From positions 1 through 64,000 of the forward strand of contig CAYGCQ010000003.1 of the NCBI GenBank assembly GCA_964348455.1: DNA of 64,000 nucleotides, given 5' to 3'. Source of the stretch: UBA10133 sp964348455. GTDB lineage: Bacteria > Patescibacteriota > Microgenomatia > UBA1400 > MFAQ01. A program made the position numbers and the translations under genes. Below, one piece after another: positions 1 through 9,860 of the stretch (the first letter of the stretch is position 1; the number at the start of each line of letters is the position of its first letter). The notes under the pieces were generated by a model that made no database searches, was not told the origin of the DNA, and saw only the letters and a program-made list of their open reading frames with translations.

Positions 1-80
1 GTATTATACCTGATAAGGCCGGAGATGGGGAAATGGGGAAAATAACGGAGACCAATGAGGAGTCTCCTGGCACGACTCGC

Positions 81-139
81 CGAAAGTTATTTTTGGTTTT
101 TCACCCAAAAAACTAATTTCGGCACTTAGCTCTACTGAG
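81..139. repeat. Dispersed hairpin repeat, copy 1
   Basis: An imperfect inverted repeat whose arms read CGAAAGTTATTTT and AAAACTAATTTCG, followed by GGCACTTAGCTCTACTGAG. A second copy with the same arms and tail lies at 40098-40151. The first 240 bases of the window hold no convincing gene; open frames here are translations of repeats. Confidence 0.6.
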
Positions 140-204
140 AGGAGCATAAGAGGAAGACTCCTCTGGGAGGGAGAAACACAAATGATCTTGGTGGCTGATA
201 AGCT

Positions 205-238
205 AGATTGCCACGTCACTTCGTTCCTCGCAATGACG
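205..238. repeat. Dispersed palindromic repeat (AGATTGCCAC...CGCAATGACG family)
   Basis: One copy of a family found also at 2066-2106, 23184-23230, 31409-31448 and 34887-34932. Each copy begins with AGATTGCC, ends with CGCAATGACG, and has a palindromic centre that differs between copies. Confidence 0.65.
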
Positions 239-246
239 AATAATGA

Positions 247-300
247 TGTGGATAGTAGTAGTATTTTTGGGTAAATTGGGGGTTGTAAAAATGTGGATAA
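247..300 (-). promoter_or_regulatory. DnaA boxes upstream of dnaA
   Basis: TGTGGATAG at 247-255 and a perfect minus-strand DnaA box, TGTGGATAA (reverse complement TTATCCACA), at 292-300. They flank the likely dnaA promoter region, so dnaA autoregulation is plausible; that is inference. Confidence 0.6.
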
Positions 301-317
301 GTGTCGAGAATGAGCAT

Positions 318-1697
318 ATGGACAGTGAAAAATTATGGCATGGTATTTGCGGAGAGTTAGGTGTTTCGATGACACCCGCTAGTTTTGCAGGCTTCATCAA
401 GCCTTGTTTTATTCGTTCTATTACCCCAATCGATGAAGAGAGACTTCTTTTAGAGCTGGCAACATCGTCAGCTTTCTTAAGTCATACCATAGAAACTAAG
501 TATTACAGCATTATTAAGCAAGCGGCCGAAAAACTCACAGAGAAGAAGTGCGATATTGCCCTAATTGTAGTTGAACCGAATAAAGAGACAATCTTCAACA
601 AAAAAGATTTTAAAAGTAGCGACTCAAACAAAACCAGTATTGGACTGTTTGCTCCTCCTGAAGAAAATAAACAGATTGGCACTAATCTTAATCCCAGGTA
701 TCTTTTTGAATCTTATATGGTCGGTAGTTCGAATAGATTAGCTTTCGCTGCCGGTAAAGCAGTGGTAGATTATCCAGGAACTAGGCATAACCCTTTGTTT
801 ATCTATGGTGGGGTAGGGGTAGGAAAAACTCATCTAATGCATGCCGTTGGACACGAGCTAGTCAAAAAGGGTGTTGGAAAAGTCGTCTGCGTCACTAGCG
901 AGCAGTTTACAAATGACTTGGTCGGATCTTTTAAATCAAAAATGACAGATGCTTTCAAAAAGAAGTACCGACAAGTTGGAGCTCTTCTTGTCGATGATGT
1001 GCAGTTCTTTGGCGGAAAAGATTCAACTCAGGAAGAGTTCTTTCACACCTTCAACGAACTAACAAACAAACAAGCTCAGATAATAATGACGAGTGACCGC
1101 AAACCTCAAGAAATTGTAGGACTGGAAGATAGGCTTCGTAGTCGCTTTCTTGGAGGAATGATGGTGGATATCGGACTTCCAGATTATGAAATGAGACTCG
1201 CGATTCTTCACCAGCGTGCTCTAGAAATAAAAGCAGAAGTGGAAGACAGTGCTTTTGAATTAATGGCCACCAATTTTGCCACGAATGCAAGAGAGCTGGA
1301 GGGAACTTTTGTCAGATTGGCGACTGGAGCAAGTATCGACGGAGGAATCCTCACAAAAGAAATGGTGCAAAGAACCATGGGATTGCCAGCTAATTCTGTA
1401 AAGGATATTAAGGTAAGACCGATAAAAGTAATCTCGACGGTAGCTAAGTATTTCGATTTTCGTAACAAGGATCTTCTGGGGACGAGTAGAAAAGCAGATC
1501 TCGTTGTCGCGAGGCATATTGCAATGTATATACTGAGAGAAACACTGAGTCTTAATCTGACAGAAGTAGCCGAGCTGATGGGAGGTCGAGACCATACAAC
1601 AGTAATGCATGCAGTTGAGAAAATGGAGCTTCAAATTGAGGAAAATATGGATATCAGGCGAAAAGTAAATGCTTTAAAACAGGCGTTATACACGTAA
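318..1697 (+). CDS. dnaA: Chromosomal replication initiator protein DnaA
   Basis: Initiator ATPase that binds DnaA boxes and opens the origin. The 459-residue protein shows the full family layout: an N-terminal domain I beginning MDSEKLW, an AAA+ core with Walker A GGVGVGKTHL near residues 163-172 and Walker B LLVDDVQFF near 224, and a C-terminal DNA-binding domain with the signature GGRDHTTVMHA near residue 422. The frame is open upstream to 243 and has another ATG at 291, but 318 fits the family's N-terminus and the upstream codons look non-coding. It lies directly before oriC and dnaN, the classical origin arrangement. Confidence 0.97.
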   Translation: MDSEKLWHGICGELGVSMTPASFAGFIKPCFIRSITPIDEERLLLELATSSAFLSHTIETKYYSIIKQAAEKLTEKKCDIALIVVEPNKETIFNKKDFKSSDSNKTSIGLFAPPEENKQIGTNLNPRYLFESYMVGSSNRLAFAAGKAVVDYPGTRHNPLFIYGGVGVGKTHLMHAVGHELVKKGVGKVVCVTSEQFTNDLVGSFKSKMTDAFKKKYRQVGALLVDDVQFFGGKDSTQEEFFHTFNELTNKQAQIIMTSDRKPQEIVGLEDRLRSRFLGGMMVDIGLPDYEMRLAILHQRALEIKAEVEDSAFELMATNFATNARELEGTFVRLATGASIDGGILTKEMVQRTMGLPANSVKDIKVRPIKVISTVAKYFDFRNKDLLGTSRKADLVVARHIAMYILRETLSLNLTEVAELMGGRDHTTVMHAVEKMELQIEENMDIRRKVNALKQALYT

Positions 1698-2376
1698 ATA
1701 TCCACACGATATCCACGTGCTGTGGATATCTACCAAAAGTGTGAAGAAATATCTCAAAATTTAAAACTCGGTGGACAAGTCGTCAAGTTATTCAGAAAAT
1801 AATCCACACAAAAGTCAGGTTATCAATGAAAATTGTCGAGTATTTCTTGAAGATTCAGGGCAAAAGGATTGATATAAAAGTCGATTAAAGCTTAACAACA
1901 GAGATTTTAGGCAGGAGTTGAAGCTGGTCTGCACTTATCCACGCCACCTATTACTAGTAACTACTATATTTATTTTAATTAAATAATATATTAGTAAGCA
2001 AAAAAGGATAAAAAAATGCGGATTGATTTAATGGATTCCTGCCTTCGCAGGAATGACATGTGGAGTGAGATTGCCACGGTTTGGAATACCGAAACTCGCA
2101 ATGACGGCTGGGAGGGATCAACCAATGTGGGAGACTGGGGCGGAGGGAGACTCTACGACTTCGGTCGGAATGACGATTTGATAATGAATGGTTTAATGGA
2201 TTCCGGATCAAGCAGGGAATGACAAAAAAGTTTGATGGATTTTCAGATAATGTCTTTTTGTTTAAAATTGAATCAAAGAAAAAAGTATTTAAAGATTAAT
2301 GCTGTAATATATAGAAGATAGGAACTAGCTAGTCTTCTCTAGATAATTATCCATAGCTTCGTCAATAGAATTACTT
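1698..2376. other. oriC: Probable replication origin (oriC)
   Basis: The 679-base dnaA-dnaN gap contains several DnaA-box-like 9-mers: ATATCCACA 1698-1706, an inverted pair ATATCCAC / GTGGATAT at 1709-1716 and 1722-1729, TAATCCACA 1800-1808, TTATCCACG 1935-1943 and TTATCCATA 2347-2355. An AT-rich stretch at about 1960-2000 follows the 1935 box after a short GC-rich spacer and is a good candidate for the unwinding element. The remainder (2031-2222) holds dispersed repeats. The origin call rests on gene context plus boxes; strand-skew analysis of the whole chromosome was not possible. Confidence 0.85.
2031..2222. repeat. Cluster of dispersed palindromic repeats inside oriC region
   Basis: Two repeat families occur side by side: ATGGATTCCTGCCTTCGCAG at 2031-2057 with a related copy at 2199-2222 (ATGGATTCC...GGGAATGAC), and the TGAGATTGCC...CGCAATGACG family at 2066-2106. 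Short open frames here are repeat translations rather than genes. Confidence 0.65.
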
Positions 2377-3489
2377 ATGAAAATAACAGTACAAGCAACT
2401 GACTTAAAAAAATACTTGGGCATTGTAAACAGGGGGATAGGTGTTCGCCCTCAATTACCAATCTTGTCAGGGGTTCTTTTGAAAGTTACTAAAGACGAGG
2501 TTAATCTTGTTTCGACGGACTTGGAAGTAAGTTTTTGGGTGAAGTTGCCGGCCAAGATTGATGAAGAGGGTGAGATGGTGGTTCCGGCAAAACTTTTTGG
2601 AGAACTAGTTTCAAGTTTACCTGTTGGGAGTGTTGAGCTCTCATCCGATAAAAACACTTTGACTGTTTCAGCAAAAGGAATTAACGCCGAAGTGGTTGGC
2701 CAGGGAGTCGAAGATTATCCTAGTATTCCTAGAGCAAAAAAAGTACAGATCACATTGAAGAGTGGAGAGTTTCGACAAAAAATGGATAGAGTTTGTATCT
2801 CTGCGGCAAGAGATGACACTAGACCTGTCTTGGCAGGTGTTTTGTGGGAGCTGGATGAAAACAGTACTATTTTGGCTGCTACCGATGGATATCGTCTTAG
2901 TGTCGACAAATTAAATGTCGTCAAGACTAGTATTGAAAAAAATACAAGATTTATTCTACCTGCCAGGTCTTTACAAGAAATCTCTAAAGTATTAGCTGAG
3001 ACAGGGGAGGATAATTTTGGAATAGAGTTTGATAAAGAAAACCAACAAGTAATATTTACAATTGCAGATTTGGAAGTGTCATCTCGACTGATTGCAGGGG
3101 AGTTTCCACCCTATCAACAGATCATGCCGAACACTTACTCAACAAAGACTGTGTTTAACCGAGAAGAGCTATTGGAGGCGGTCAAGAGAGCCAATCTGTT
3201 TGCGCGTGACAACGCAAATATCGTGAAGATGTCGATTGATGGTGAAAAACTAATAGTAAAAGCCGAGAGCAGTCAGTTGGGTAGTAATTCAACAGAACTA
3301 GAAACCGAAGTCGAAGGGGATGGTTTGACTGTAGCTTTTAATGCGAGATATTTGTTGGATTACCTAGGGGTAAATAATTCTGAAAGAGTTGTATGGGAGA
3401 CTGAGGGGGAGCTGAAACCAAGTGTCTTTAAGCGTGAAGATGATGATGGCTGGATACAGGTGGTAATGCCGGTGAGAACTCAGGAGTAG
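2377..3489 (+). CDS. dnaN: DNA polymerase III beta subunit (sliding clamp)
   Basis: Ring-shaped processivity clamp that tethers the replicative polymerase. At 370 residues it has the usual family length. It begins MKITVQATDLKKYLGIV, contains the domain-2 segment AARDDTRPVLAGVLWEL and ends VVMPVRTQE, close to the typical C-terminus (VLMPMR). A -10-like TAGAAT (2366-2371) ends only 5 bases before the ATG and no Shine-Dalgarno is visible, so the mRNA is probably leaderless. Position after oriC is canonical. Confidence 0.97.
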   Translation: MKITVQATDLKKYLGIVNRGIGVRPQLPILSGVLLKVTKDEVNLVSTDLEVSFWVKLPAKIDEEGEMVVPAKLFGELVSSLPVGSVELSSDKNTLTVSAKGINAEVVGQGVEDYPSIPRAKKVQITLKSGEFRQKMDRVCISAARDDTRPVLAGVLWELDENSTILAATDGYRLSVDKLNVVKTSIEKNTRFILPARSLQEISKVLAETGEDNFGIEFDKENQQVIFTIADLEVSSRLIAGEFPPYQQIMPNTYSTKTVFNREELLEAVKRANLFARDNANIVKMSIDGEKLIVKAESSQLGSNSTELETEVEGDGLTVAFNARYLLDYLGVNNSERVVWETEGELKPSVFKREDDDGWIQVVMPVRTQE

Positions 3490-3543
3490 TATTTATTTTC
3501 TTACCCAGTGGTTGCTTCGTAATATTTTTGGACTTTTGATCTT

Positions 3544-4608
3544 TTACTCGGTGGTGGCGGGAACGATGTAGATACCTTCTTGATTTCTAAGACCTTTTGC
3601 TGACATATCTCCTCTAATTATGAATACAGGGGATAGGCTATAGTTGTTGTATTGAAAATAACCGAGATTGACAGACTTAACATCGATAGTGATTACTTTT
3701 GCATCAGTGTAGCCGCTTTCAGCTGCCATATCTGTTGACTGGCTGATTCTCATAGAGCTTTTTGGTGCATTTGCTTTGAGAGCATCGAAGCTAATTGTTG
3801 GAGATTTCTTATTTTCAACGATTTTTTGGTACCCACCACTTAAGTAGAGTGAATATAATTTGTTTGTTGTATCGATTGTAATTGATAGCACTTCGCCTTG
3901 TCTTGACATAGAGACAACAGGGAACTCATTCACCTTTTGATTGAAACTTATGAGTATTACATTGGCTGTTTCCATTGAAACTATTTTTGGTTCGCTTTCT
4001 ACATTTTCTGAGGAATGGAGAAAATATGTAACTTTGGGGGAGTCGACTAGTGTTGATGCAAAATAGTTACCAAAGAGAGTTGTCGCTATTTCTTGAGCTT
4101 TCTTCACAGCTTCTGAGCTTGAAATGTTTGAATTGTGTTCCGGCAGTCCTAGAGTTGAGGAGTATGAAAGGTGATTTAATTTTGTGGTTGAAAATAAGCT
4201 ACCATTATTATTTATAAGTTGCAGTTCAGAGTTGGTTGTTCCCGGTTGAATATCTTGACTCGTAAAACCGAGCTTATCAATCATGTTAGATACTGTGACA
4301 TCATTTATTATCGGAATGTTAATGCTATAGATGCTCATAGATTTCGGAATTGCTGGAGAGATATTATTCCAATTGAATACGATTTTTTGTTCAGGGTTGA
4401 GGACTCTTACTGGGTCAATGATGGCAAATTCCGTTTCTGAAGTGGTCGAAGTTGAGGGGATAACGGGCACTGTTTCAGTAAAGGCTGGAGATCCTCCTTG
4501 GGGAATTCTAAGGATGATAAGCAAGATAACTACTAGGATGCCAATTATTGCTAATCCTAGAAGAAATTTTTGTTTAGTTGTGAGTTGAGGAATTTTTATC
4601 TTTTTCAT
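3544..4608 (-). CDS. Membrane-anchored extracytoplasmic protein of the T4SS-like operon
   Basis: Not assigned to a family. The N-terminus is basic and followed by one strong membrane helix (LLGLAIIGILVVILLIIL, about residues 15-33); the remaining ~320 residues are Ser/Thr-rich and predicted outside the membrane. I chose the ATG at 4608 (MKKIKIPQ) because the longer frame would overlap the upstream peptidase gene and adds a non-helical extension. It starts 11 bases after the stop of the M23 peptidase gene and is the last gene of the pyrG-prgI-virB4 direction. A VirB8-like role would fit the single-helix topology but is only a guess. Confidence 0.8.
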   Translation of the reverse strand: MKKIKIPQLTTKQKFLLGLAIIGILVVILLIILRIPQGGSPAFTETVPVIPSTSTTSETEFAIIDPVRVLNPEQKIVFNWNNISPAIPKSMSIYSINIPIINDVTVSNMIDKLGFTSQDIQPGTTNSELQLINNNGSLFSTTKLNHLSYSSTLGLPEHNSNISSSEAVKKAQEIATTLFGNYFASTLVDSPKVTYFLHSSENVESEPKIVSMETANVILISFNQKVNEFPVVSMSRQGEVLSITIDTTNKLYSLYLSGGYQKIVENKKSPTISFDALKANAPKSSMRISQSTDMAAESGYTDAKVITIDVKSVNLGYFQYNNYSLSPVFIIRGDMSAKGLRNQEGIYIVPATTE

Positions 4609-4618
4609 TTTAGTTAAT

Positions 4619-7288
4619 CTAATTGGTATAAACACTGCCACAGGCAACGAATCCAACACACTTTTCAGGGATTGGTCTTCCCCCTGCAGGGCATTTGTTG
4701 TAAGGGATGCCTTTTAATTCAAAGTGGATGTGGGGATTCGGGAATAATGAGGTGGATCCTACGGTCCCAATTTTTTGACCTTGTTGAACCTTCTGACCAG
4801 GGGATACGCTCATACTGGCCATGTGAGCGTAAATTGCTTTGAACGATCCAGCTGAATTTGTAGTGTCGATAATTATCGTGTCACCATAATTTGAATAGCT
4901 TCCTGCCAACGAGACTGTTCCATCTGTTGAAGAGATGGTTGGGGTGCCACCTATGCTTCCAGGGCTAAAAATGTCAATAGCCTGAAGATTACTGAGACTG
5001 TGAGTTCCTCCACCGGGACCTGATTGAACCATATAGTGACCTCCTGTAGGCCAGCCACAATCACTGCTGGATGAAGCTATTTGGTATTCTGAGTAGTCGA
5101 CTTTTTCAAGACTATCTAGCTGAACTAGCGTTGAAAGGATTGGTGCAACAAGATAGGCGAATGCAACATAAAAAGTTGTTATTGCAGTGGCAAATATAAT
5201 AATTCCCGCTGCAGAAATAATTGCAATTTGAGTTGCTCTGCGAATGGCAATGAACCTTGCGAAACTTAAAGCTGCTGCTGTGGCGGCAATCCCACCCAGA
5301 GCAACAACGGGAGCGGCCATATCCCTAGCTTTAAATTCATCACCCCAACCAAGTTGTCGCCACACAGAATCTAGTCCTTTTTTTACTTTTCCAAAGGTGG
5401 CTTTTACTACCTCCGTTGCAATGATTATGACTATTCCGATTAAAATGCTGGCTCCTCCTGTAGGTATTCCTAGTGCGAGAGCTACAGTACCAACCAAACT
5501 GTCACCTACGACAGCGATTCCAACTTTTTTAGCAACCTCGAGAGCTAATTTTTCTGCCGTTGCCTTGGCAAAAGAGGAGACCCCTTTTTGCAAACCCTCG
5601 TTAAGTATGAAATTGCCTATTTTTTGAACCGTTGCACTTCCAGCATTTTTTACCAATGTCTTTCCTATATGTTCACCAATCTTTTTATTAGCCCATGCAT
5701 ATATCGTTCCTCTAGGGTTAAAAATAAGTTTAGTGGCAGTTTGGGTAGCAGGGGACATCTTGTTGTAGATGCCAGTGACTTGAGCTGATATACCTGAAAC
5801 AGGTTTTATTCCGTCTTGGATTTGTTTTCCAAGTTCTGATTTGTGGAGTTTTCCTATTTGAAAACGAACTTTATCGAAGACGTCATTATTTTCACGATAG
5901 TATTTCCCTAGTTCTGAATCTGGCTTTTCCTTGGCTAAATTTTCGATTTTGGCCAGCTTGTCAGGAGTCAACCCCACACTGTATAAACGAACAACCTCAG
6001 GGCTTATATTGCGATTGCTGGCATTTGTAGTTTGGAGAACAGCAACAACTCTGGCTCCCGTACCTTCAGGATTTATTTGTAAGGTTGAGTCACTTAGTCG
6101 AAGAACTTTTTCGAGTTCTGCTGATTGTTTTTCTGTAACATCTGTTTTTTTTTCAGTGGTGTAAGCTATTGCTTTTTCTAGAGCCTTTTGAACATTTTCT
6201 GTTTCTATTTCAGCAGCTCTCAAATCATCATCCAGATCGAGATTATTTTGCTTTAGTCGGGTCTGAAAAGTTTTGGTTGATGTCTTAAAGTATTGCTGTG
6301 AGGATTCATCTGCGGAGGAGATTTCTTTTTCTAGGTCATCAATTTTATTTGAGTAAGGTTCGATTTCAGAGGCTTGTTGCCACGCCTGAACAACATTATC
6401 AACGTTGTTAACTGGGGAAGTGATATCTATTCCTTGATTGCGAAAGGCTAGCTGAGAAACTACATTTAGATCGTGAAAGTTTGTCATATCAACAGCCCCG
6501 GAAATCCCTAAATATGTTAAATCTTCTACAGCCTTTTCTATTTGTGAGGAAGATATACCCAAACTTAAATTGGCTGCTTGGGCAATGACAGCTTGTCTGG
6601 CAACACTGCTAACGTTTCTGTATATAGATTCACGACTTTCACTTTTTGGATCGACAATCTCGACAAATAAACGATCCTCTTCCTCTTTTTCTATTTCTGT
6701 CCTGTTTTTTAGAATGGTATCGATTTTGTTTTTGGCTTCCCAAGTTTTTCTGGCTCGTAAAACAGCGTTAGCAACGGAGTGTTTTGAGTCTTCCTCTAGT
6801 TTGTCGGCAAGAACTTCTTGGTGTCTTTTTACTAGCTCATCCAATAAAGGAGAAACAGTTGAGACTTCTTTATGTGGAGAAGGTGTAATTTTTGGAGTTT
6901 CAGGTTTTTCTGATGGCTTGGGTTTTTGCTCCTCTTCCTCTGCTTGGGATTCGGGCTCTTTATCTTCCTCTTTTTTCTCTTCTTGTCTTTTTTTTTCTTC
7001 CGGTTTAGTTTCAGGTGACTTGGATAAAAAGGCTATTATTTCATCAATTACATTTAATGGAATTAGTCCGGAATGAAAGAGTCTGACTTGCTCTTGTGGG
7101 TTCTTTTCTTCAGTAAAACTAGGGTCTAGATTGAATGATGTAATTGGTTTGACGGCGTAAGAGAGAAATACCTTAAGCCCTTGACTAAGAACCCCAAAAT
7201 CTTCAGGGCTTAATTTTTCGAAGGATTTGGCTTTAACTTTTTTGACTTGACCAAGAATATAGATGTTTGTATCTTTTTCTGAGGCCAT
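4619..7288 (-). CDS. Large membrane protein with C-terminal M23 (LytM) peptidase domain
   Basis: The 889-residue protein starts with a cytoplasmic-looking region of about 100 residues, a charged Lys/Glu/Pro-rich linker (about 95-150), a long helical stretch, hydrophobic segments near residues 595-630 and 670-735, and then a C-terminal M23 metallopeptidase domain. Metal-ligand motifs are visible: a His-Asp pair in THSLSNLQAIDI, then YAHM and HIHFEL. Such domains cut peptidoglycan cross-links, and in type IV secretion clusters they open the wall for the channel. It follows the VirB4 gene by 2 bases. The long N-terminal part has no recognisable family; it may form a scaffold around the membrane complex. 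Confidence 0.88.
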   Translation of the reverse strand: MASEKDTNIYILGQVKKVKAKSFEKLSPEDFGVLSQGLKVFLSYAVKPITSFNLDPSFTEEKNPQEQVRLFHSGLIPLNVIDEIIAFLSKSPETKPEEKKRQEEKKEEDKEPESQAEEEEQKPKPSEKPETPKITPSPHKEVSTVSPLLDELVKRHQEVLADKLEEDSKHSVANAVLRARKTWEAKNKIDTILKNRTEIEKEEEDRLFVEIVDPKSESRESIYRNVSSVARQAVIAQAANLSLGISSSQIEKAVEDLTYLGISGAVDMTNFHDLNVVSQLAFRNQGIDITSPVNNVDNVVQAWQQASEIEPYSNKIDDLEKEISSADESSQQYFKTSTKTFQTRLKQNNLDLDDDLRAAEIETENVQKALEKAIAYTTEKKTDVTEKQSAELEKVLRLSDSTLQINPEGTGARVVAVLQTTNASNRNISPEVVRLYSVGLTPDKLAKIENLAKEKPDSELGKYYRENNDVFDKVRFQIGKLHKSELGKQIQDGIKPVSGISAQVTGIYNKMSPATQTATKLIFNPRGTIYAWANKKIGEHIGKTLVKNAGSATVQKIGNFILNEGLQKGVSSFAKATAEKLALEVAKKVGIAVVGDSLVGTVALALGIPTGGASILIGIVIIIATEVVKATFGKVKKGLDSVWRQLGWGDEFKARDMAAPVVALGGIAATAAALSFARFIAIRRATQIAIISAAGIIIFATAITTFYVAFAYLVAPILSTLVQLDSLEKVDYSEYQIASSSSDCGWPTGGHYMVQSGPGGGTHSLSNLQAIDIFSPGSIGGTPTISSTDGTVSLAGSYSNYGDTIIIDTTNSAGSFKAIYAHMASMSVSPGQKVQQGQKIGTVGSTSLFPNPHIHFELKGIPYNKCPAGGRPIPEKCVGFVACGSVYTN

Positions 7289-7290
7289 GT

Positions 7291-9177
7291 TTAGGAGTTG
7301 GCTAAATCAGCCGCCGCTTCGGCCTCTTTGGCCTCTTTCTCTTTTTTTCTTGCTTCAAGAACCTCGGCAGGTTTACTGGTAGCCAAGGCATGTTCATCGG
7401 CTGAGGAAATAATTTTCATAGCAACATGGTTCATTCCAGCAAAGAAAATTCCTTCTCCAACACCGGCAGAGAGGAGGAGTTGTTTCTCTCCTTGCGAGAG
7501 GTAAAAAACTTCTGAAATTTGGTTAATTGCAGCAGAGGATTGTTTTAGGAGAAGTTTTAGAGCAGAGTTTGTAATGATAGCTTTTCCATAAGCTGAACCA
7601 AGAAAGTCATCAACATTCTGAGAAATGATAGATACACCAAAGTAATATTTGCGTGCGCGTTTTACGAAACCTTGAAGTATTTTGGCTGAATCTTCATAGC
7701 GCATGAGATACCAAGCTTCGTCAACAACAAGGATTCTTTTGCGTAAATCTTTGCGGACTTGATTCCAAACAAAGTCAAGAATCATAAACATGATTATGGG
7801 CCTGATTTCATCAGCAGTATCTCTTAGAGTAAAAACTGTAACAGGAGCATTGATGTCGATGTTGCTTTGTTGATCGAAAATTCCTTTAACTGCTCCCATG
7901 ACGTATCTTTCCAGTCGAGCAGCTAATGTTTTTGAAACACTTTCCTCCATACCGATGAGAGAGCGGTATAGATCTTCCATTCTCGGGGCTTCGAGGGTGT
8001 GGGTTGCCGGATCTTCAGAAATACCCTTTTGTCGATAAGTAAGAACAAGAGCTCTATTCATAGTAGCTTCTTCGATAGGATCCATAGTTCCAATCATGAT
8101 TTTCAGCAAAGACATCAGGAAGAGGTATTTATAGCCCATTTCGTCTTCGGTACTCTCTTTTGGCCTAGCAATCTGGAAAGGGTTAATCTTGTGTGTGGCT
8201 CCGGTGGAGAAGGAAAGATAGTTACCACCGACGGATTTGGTAACCATTTCGTATTCGTTTTCAGGATCAAGAATGATAACTTGACAGTCGAACATTAGAG
8301 ATCTGAGAATTTCGAGCTTAACAGCATAGGACTTACCAGCACCTGAGGTGGCTAAAATTAGCATGTTAGCGTTTTCAAGTGAGAAACGATCGAAGATGAC
8401 AAGAGAGTCATTGTGAGCGTTTACTCCATAGAGAATTCCCTGATTGTCCGAAAGTTCGGAAGAGGTAAACGGAAAGGTTGTAGAGAGAGCTGTGGTGTCC
8501 ATGTTTCTTGTCAACATGAGTTTATCCTTGCAGTATGGGAGAGTGGTTTTGAAGGCCTCTTCCATAGAAAGAGAAGCGACTTTGCTTATGATGAGGAGAG
8601 AAGCAAGCATACTTTGGACTTGAGCTGTGACAGTATCAAGTTCTTTGGCTGAGTCTCCTGAAATGCTTATATATAAGGAGAACTGAAAAAATCTTTCGGC
8701 ACCTTTTACCAATTGAGATTGTAGAACTTTAGCATCTTCGAGTCCAGCTTCTGTTGCGGCTCTGGGGATACGGCCTCGCTCGATATCGGTATTTATCTCG
8801 GCTTCCATCTCTGCAATGCGTCGGCGTAAACTGTCCAAAGTATCTTTTGAATCTGAGGGGTAAACAAACATGGAAATATCCAGAGAATGATTGAAGTTAA
8901 TTAATGGAGATAACCAGTTAGCTGAAACATAACGAGGATAACCTGTGACAAAGAGAGTTCGAACGTAGTTATCATCAATTTTGATATGAGAGAAATCAAC
9001 TTCGATAGCTGAAGGAGCAATGATGTCTTGAATGGATTTACTTGAAACAGTAGACTTTGGTTCGTGAGGGGGAGCTTCTGAAGCAGAAGGAATAACTTTC
9101 GTGGCTCCAGCTGTAGGACTGGGAGTCGGCTCGGCGGAGCCTCTCTTTTTGCCAAGTGAAAATAGATTCAAAGCCAT
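7291..9177 (-). CDS. virB4: VirB4/TraC-like type IV secretion ATPase
   Basis: Energises assembly or substrate transfer in type IV secretion. The 628-residue protein carries Walker A TSGAGKSYAVK near residue 280 and Walker B RILVVDEAWYLM near residue 480, followed by the family's SIISQNVDDFL segment. The N-terminus is a Pro/Ser-rich tail rather than a full VirB4 N-terminal domain; a separate upstream gene at 9208-9858 resembles that domain. A -10-like TATACT (reverse strand, 9184-9189) ends 6 bases before the ATG, suggesting a second, leaderless start inside the cluster. The C-terminus is Lys/Ala/Glu-rich. Confidence 0.93.
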   Translation of the reverse strand: MALNLFSLGKKRGSAEPTPSPTAGATKVIPSASEAPPHEPKSTVSSKSIQDIIAPSAIEVDFSHIKIDDNYVRTLFVTGYPRYVSANWLSPLINFNHSLDISMFVYPSDSKDTLDSLRRRIAEMEAEINTDIERGRIPRAATEAGLEDAKVLQSQLVKGAERFFQFSLYISISGDSAKELDTVTAQVQSMLASLLIISKVASLSMEEAFKTTLPYCKDKLMLTRNMDTTALSTTFPFTSSELSDNQGILYGVNAHNDSLVIFDRFSLENANMLILATSGAGKSYAVKLEILRSLMFDCQVIILDPENEYEMVTKSVGGNYLSFSTGATHKINPFQIARPKESTEDEMGYKYLFLMSLLKIMIGTMDPIEEATMNRALVLTYRQKGISEDPATHTLEAPRMEDLYRSLIGMEESVSKTLAARLERYVMGAVKGIFDQQSNIDINAPVTVFTLRDTADEIRPIIMFMILDFVWNQVRKDLRKRILVVDEAWYLMRYEDSAKILQGFVKRARKYYFGVSIISQNVDDFLGSAYGKAIITNSALKLLLKQSSAAINQISEVFYLSQGEKQLLLSAGVGEGIFFAGMNHVAMKIISSADEHALATSKPAEVLEARKKEKEAKEAEAAADLANS

Positions 9178-9207
9178 GATTTAAGTATAACTGAAGATTA
9201 GTAAATT

Positions 9208-9858
9208 TTATGAGGCGACAGAACCCCCGGGGGTAATTTGCTGGGTGACGCTACCTGGATTGTAGATAGTATAGAACAACGTTACCAGTTCTGTGGTGGT
9301 AAGCTGATTAGCCTTGAGACCGATCCTGGCAAACTGGCGAATAATATGATCTCTTCTGGGGTAGAGAGCCATGCTGGCTTTTTCTTCAATGTAACTAATA
9401 TCAAAAGGAGGCTTTTGAGGGGCTTTGGCGAAGGGGTTGAAGGTTGATTTTGTAATGCCTAGCTCTACGGCGGAAAAAGAGATGATAATATAGAATTTTT
9501 TTTCTAGAACTCTATTTTCTTTGACTAATGATTTAACAAATTGTCGGTATGAGAGTAACTGCTCTTTTACTTTCTGTGACGAAGTTCCTTGTATCCGATT
9601 GTCTAATAAATTTATGTAGTCAGAGATGTTTTTTCTTTGAGACCTTACTAAGATTTGAATTGAAAAAGAGAGTGAGTTCAAAAGTCCTGCATAAGCATAA
9701 ATAGTGGCATCTTGCTCTTCTTCGGAAAGTAGATTGAAGTTTATAGCCGTGGTTTTTAATACGAGCGAGCATGAACCATCTTTGAGAAAAACTAAATGGT
9801 TTTTGATAGTGTAAATGTCGAGACTTTCCTGGGTAGATGACTTAACGTTGTTTGGCAT
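9208..9858 (-). CDS. VirB4 N-terminal-domain-like protein (TraC-type)
   Basis: A 216-residue soluble protein. Its start, with IKNHLVFLKDGSCSLVLK, NLLSEEEQDA and FSIQILVRSQ, resembles the N-terminal domain that precedes the ATPase in VirB4/TraC/CagE proteins. No Walker motif is present. It starts one codon-space downstream of the prgI-like gene (stop 9861, start 9858) and ends 30 bases before virB4, which lacks an equivalent region. I infer that the VirB4 function is split over two polypeptides here. The alternative is an independent accessory protein; a structure comparison would decide. Confidence 0.85.
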   Translation of the reverse strand: MPNNVKSSTQESLDIYTIKNHLVFLKDGSCSLVLKTTAINFNLLSEEEQDATIYAYAGLLNSLSFSIQILVRSQRKNISDYINLLDNRIQGTSSQKVKEQLLSYRQFVKSLVKENRVLEKKFYIIISFSAVELGITKSTFNPFAKAPQKPPFDISYIEEKASMALYPRRDHIIRQFARIGLKANQLTTTELVTLFYTIYNPGSVTQQITPGGSVAS

Positions 9859-9860
9859 GA

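Noticed and set aside
2016..2222. Short reading frames between dnaA and dnaN
   Set aside because: They are translations of the dispersed palindromic repeats and of oriC sequence.
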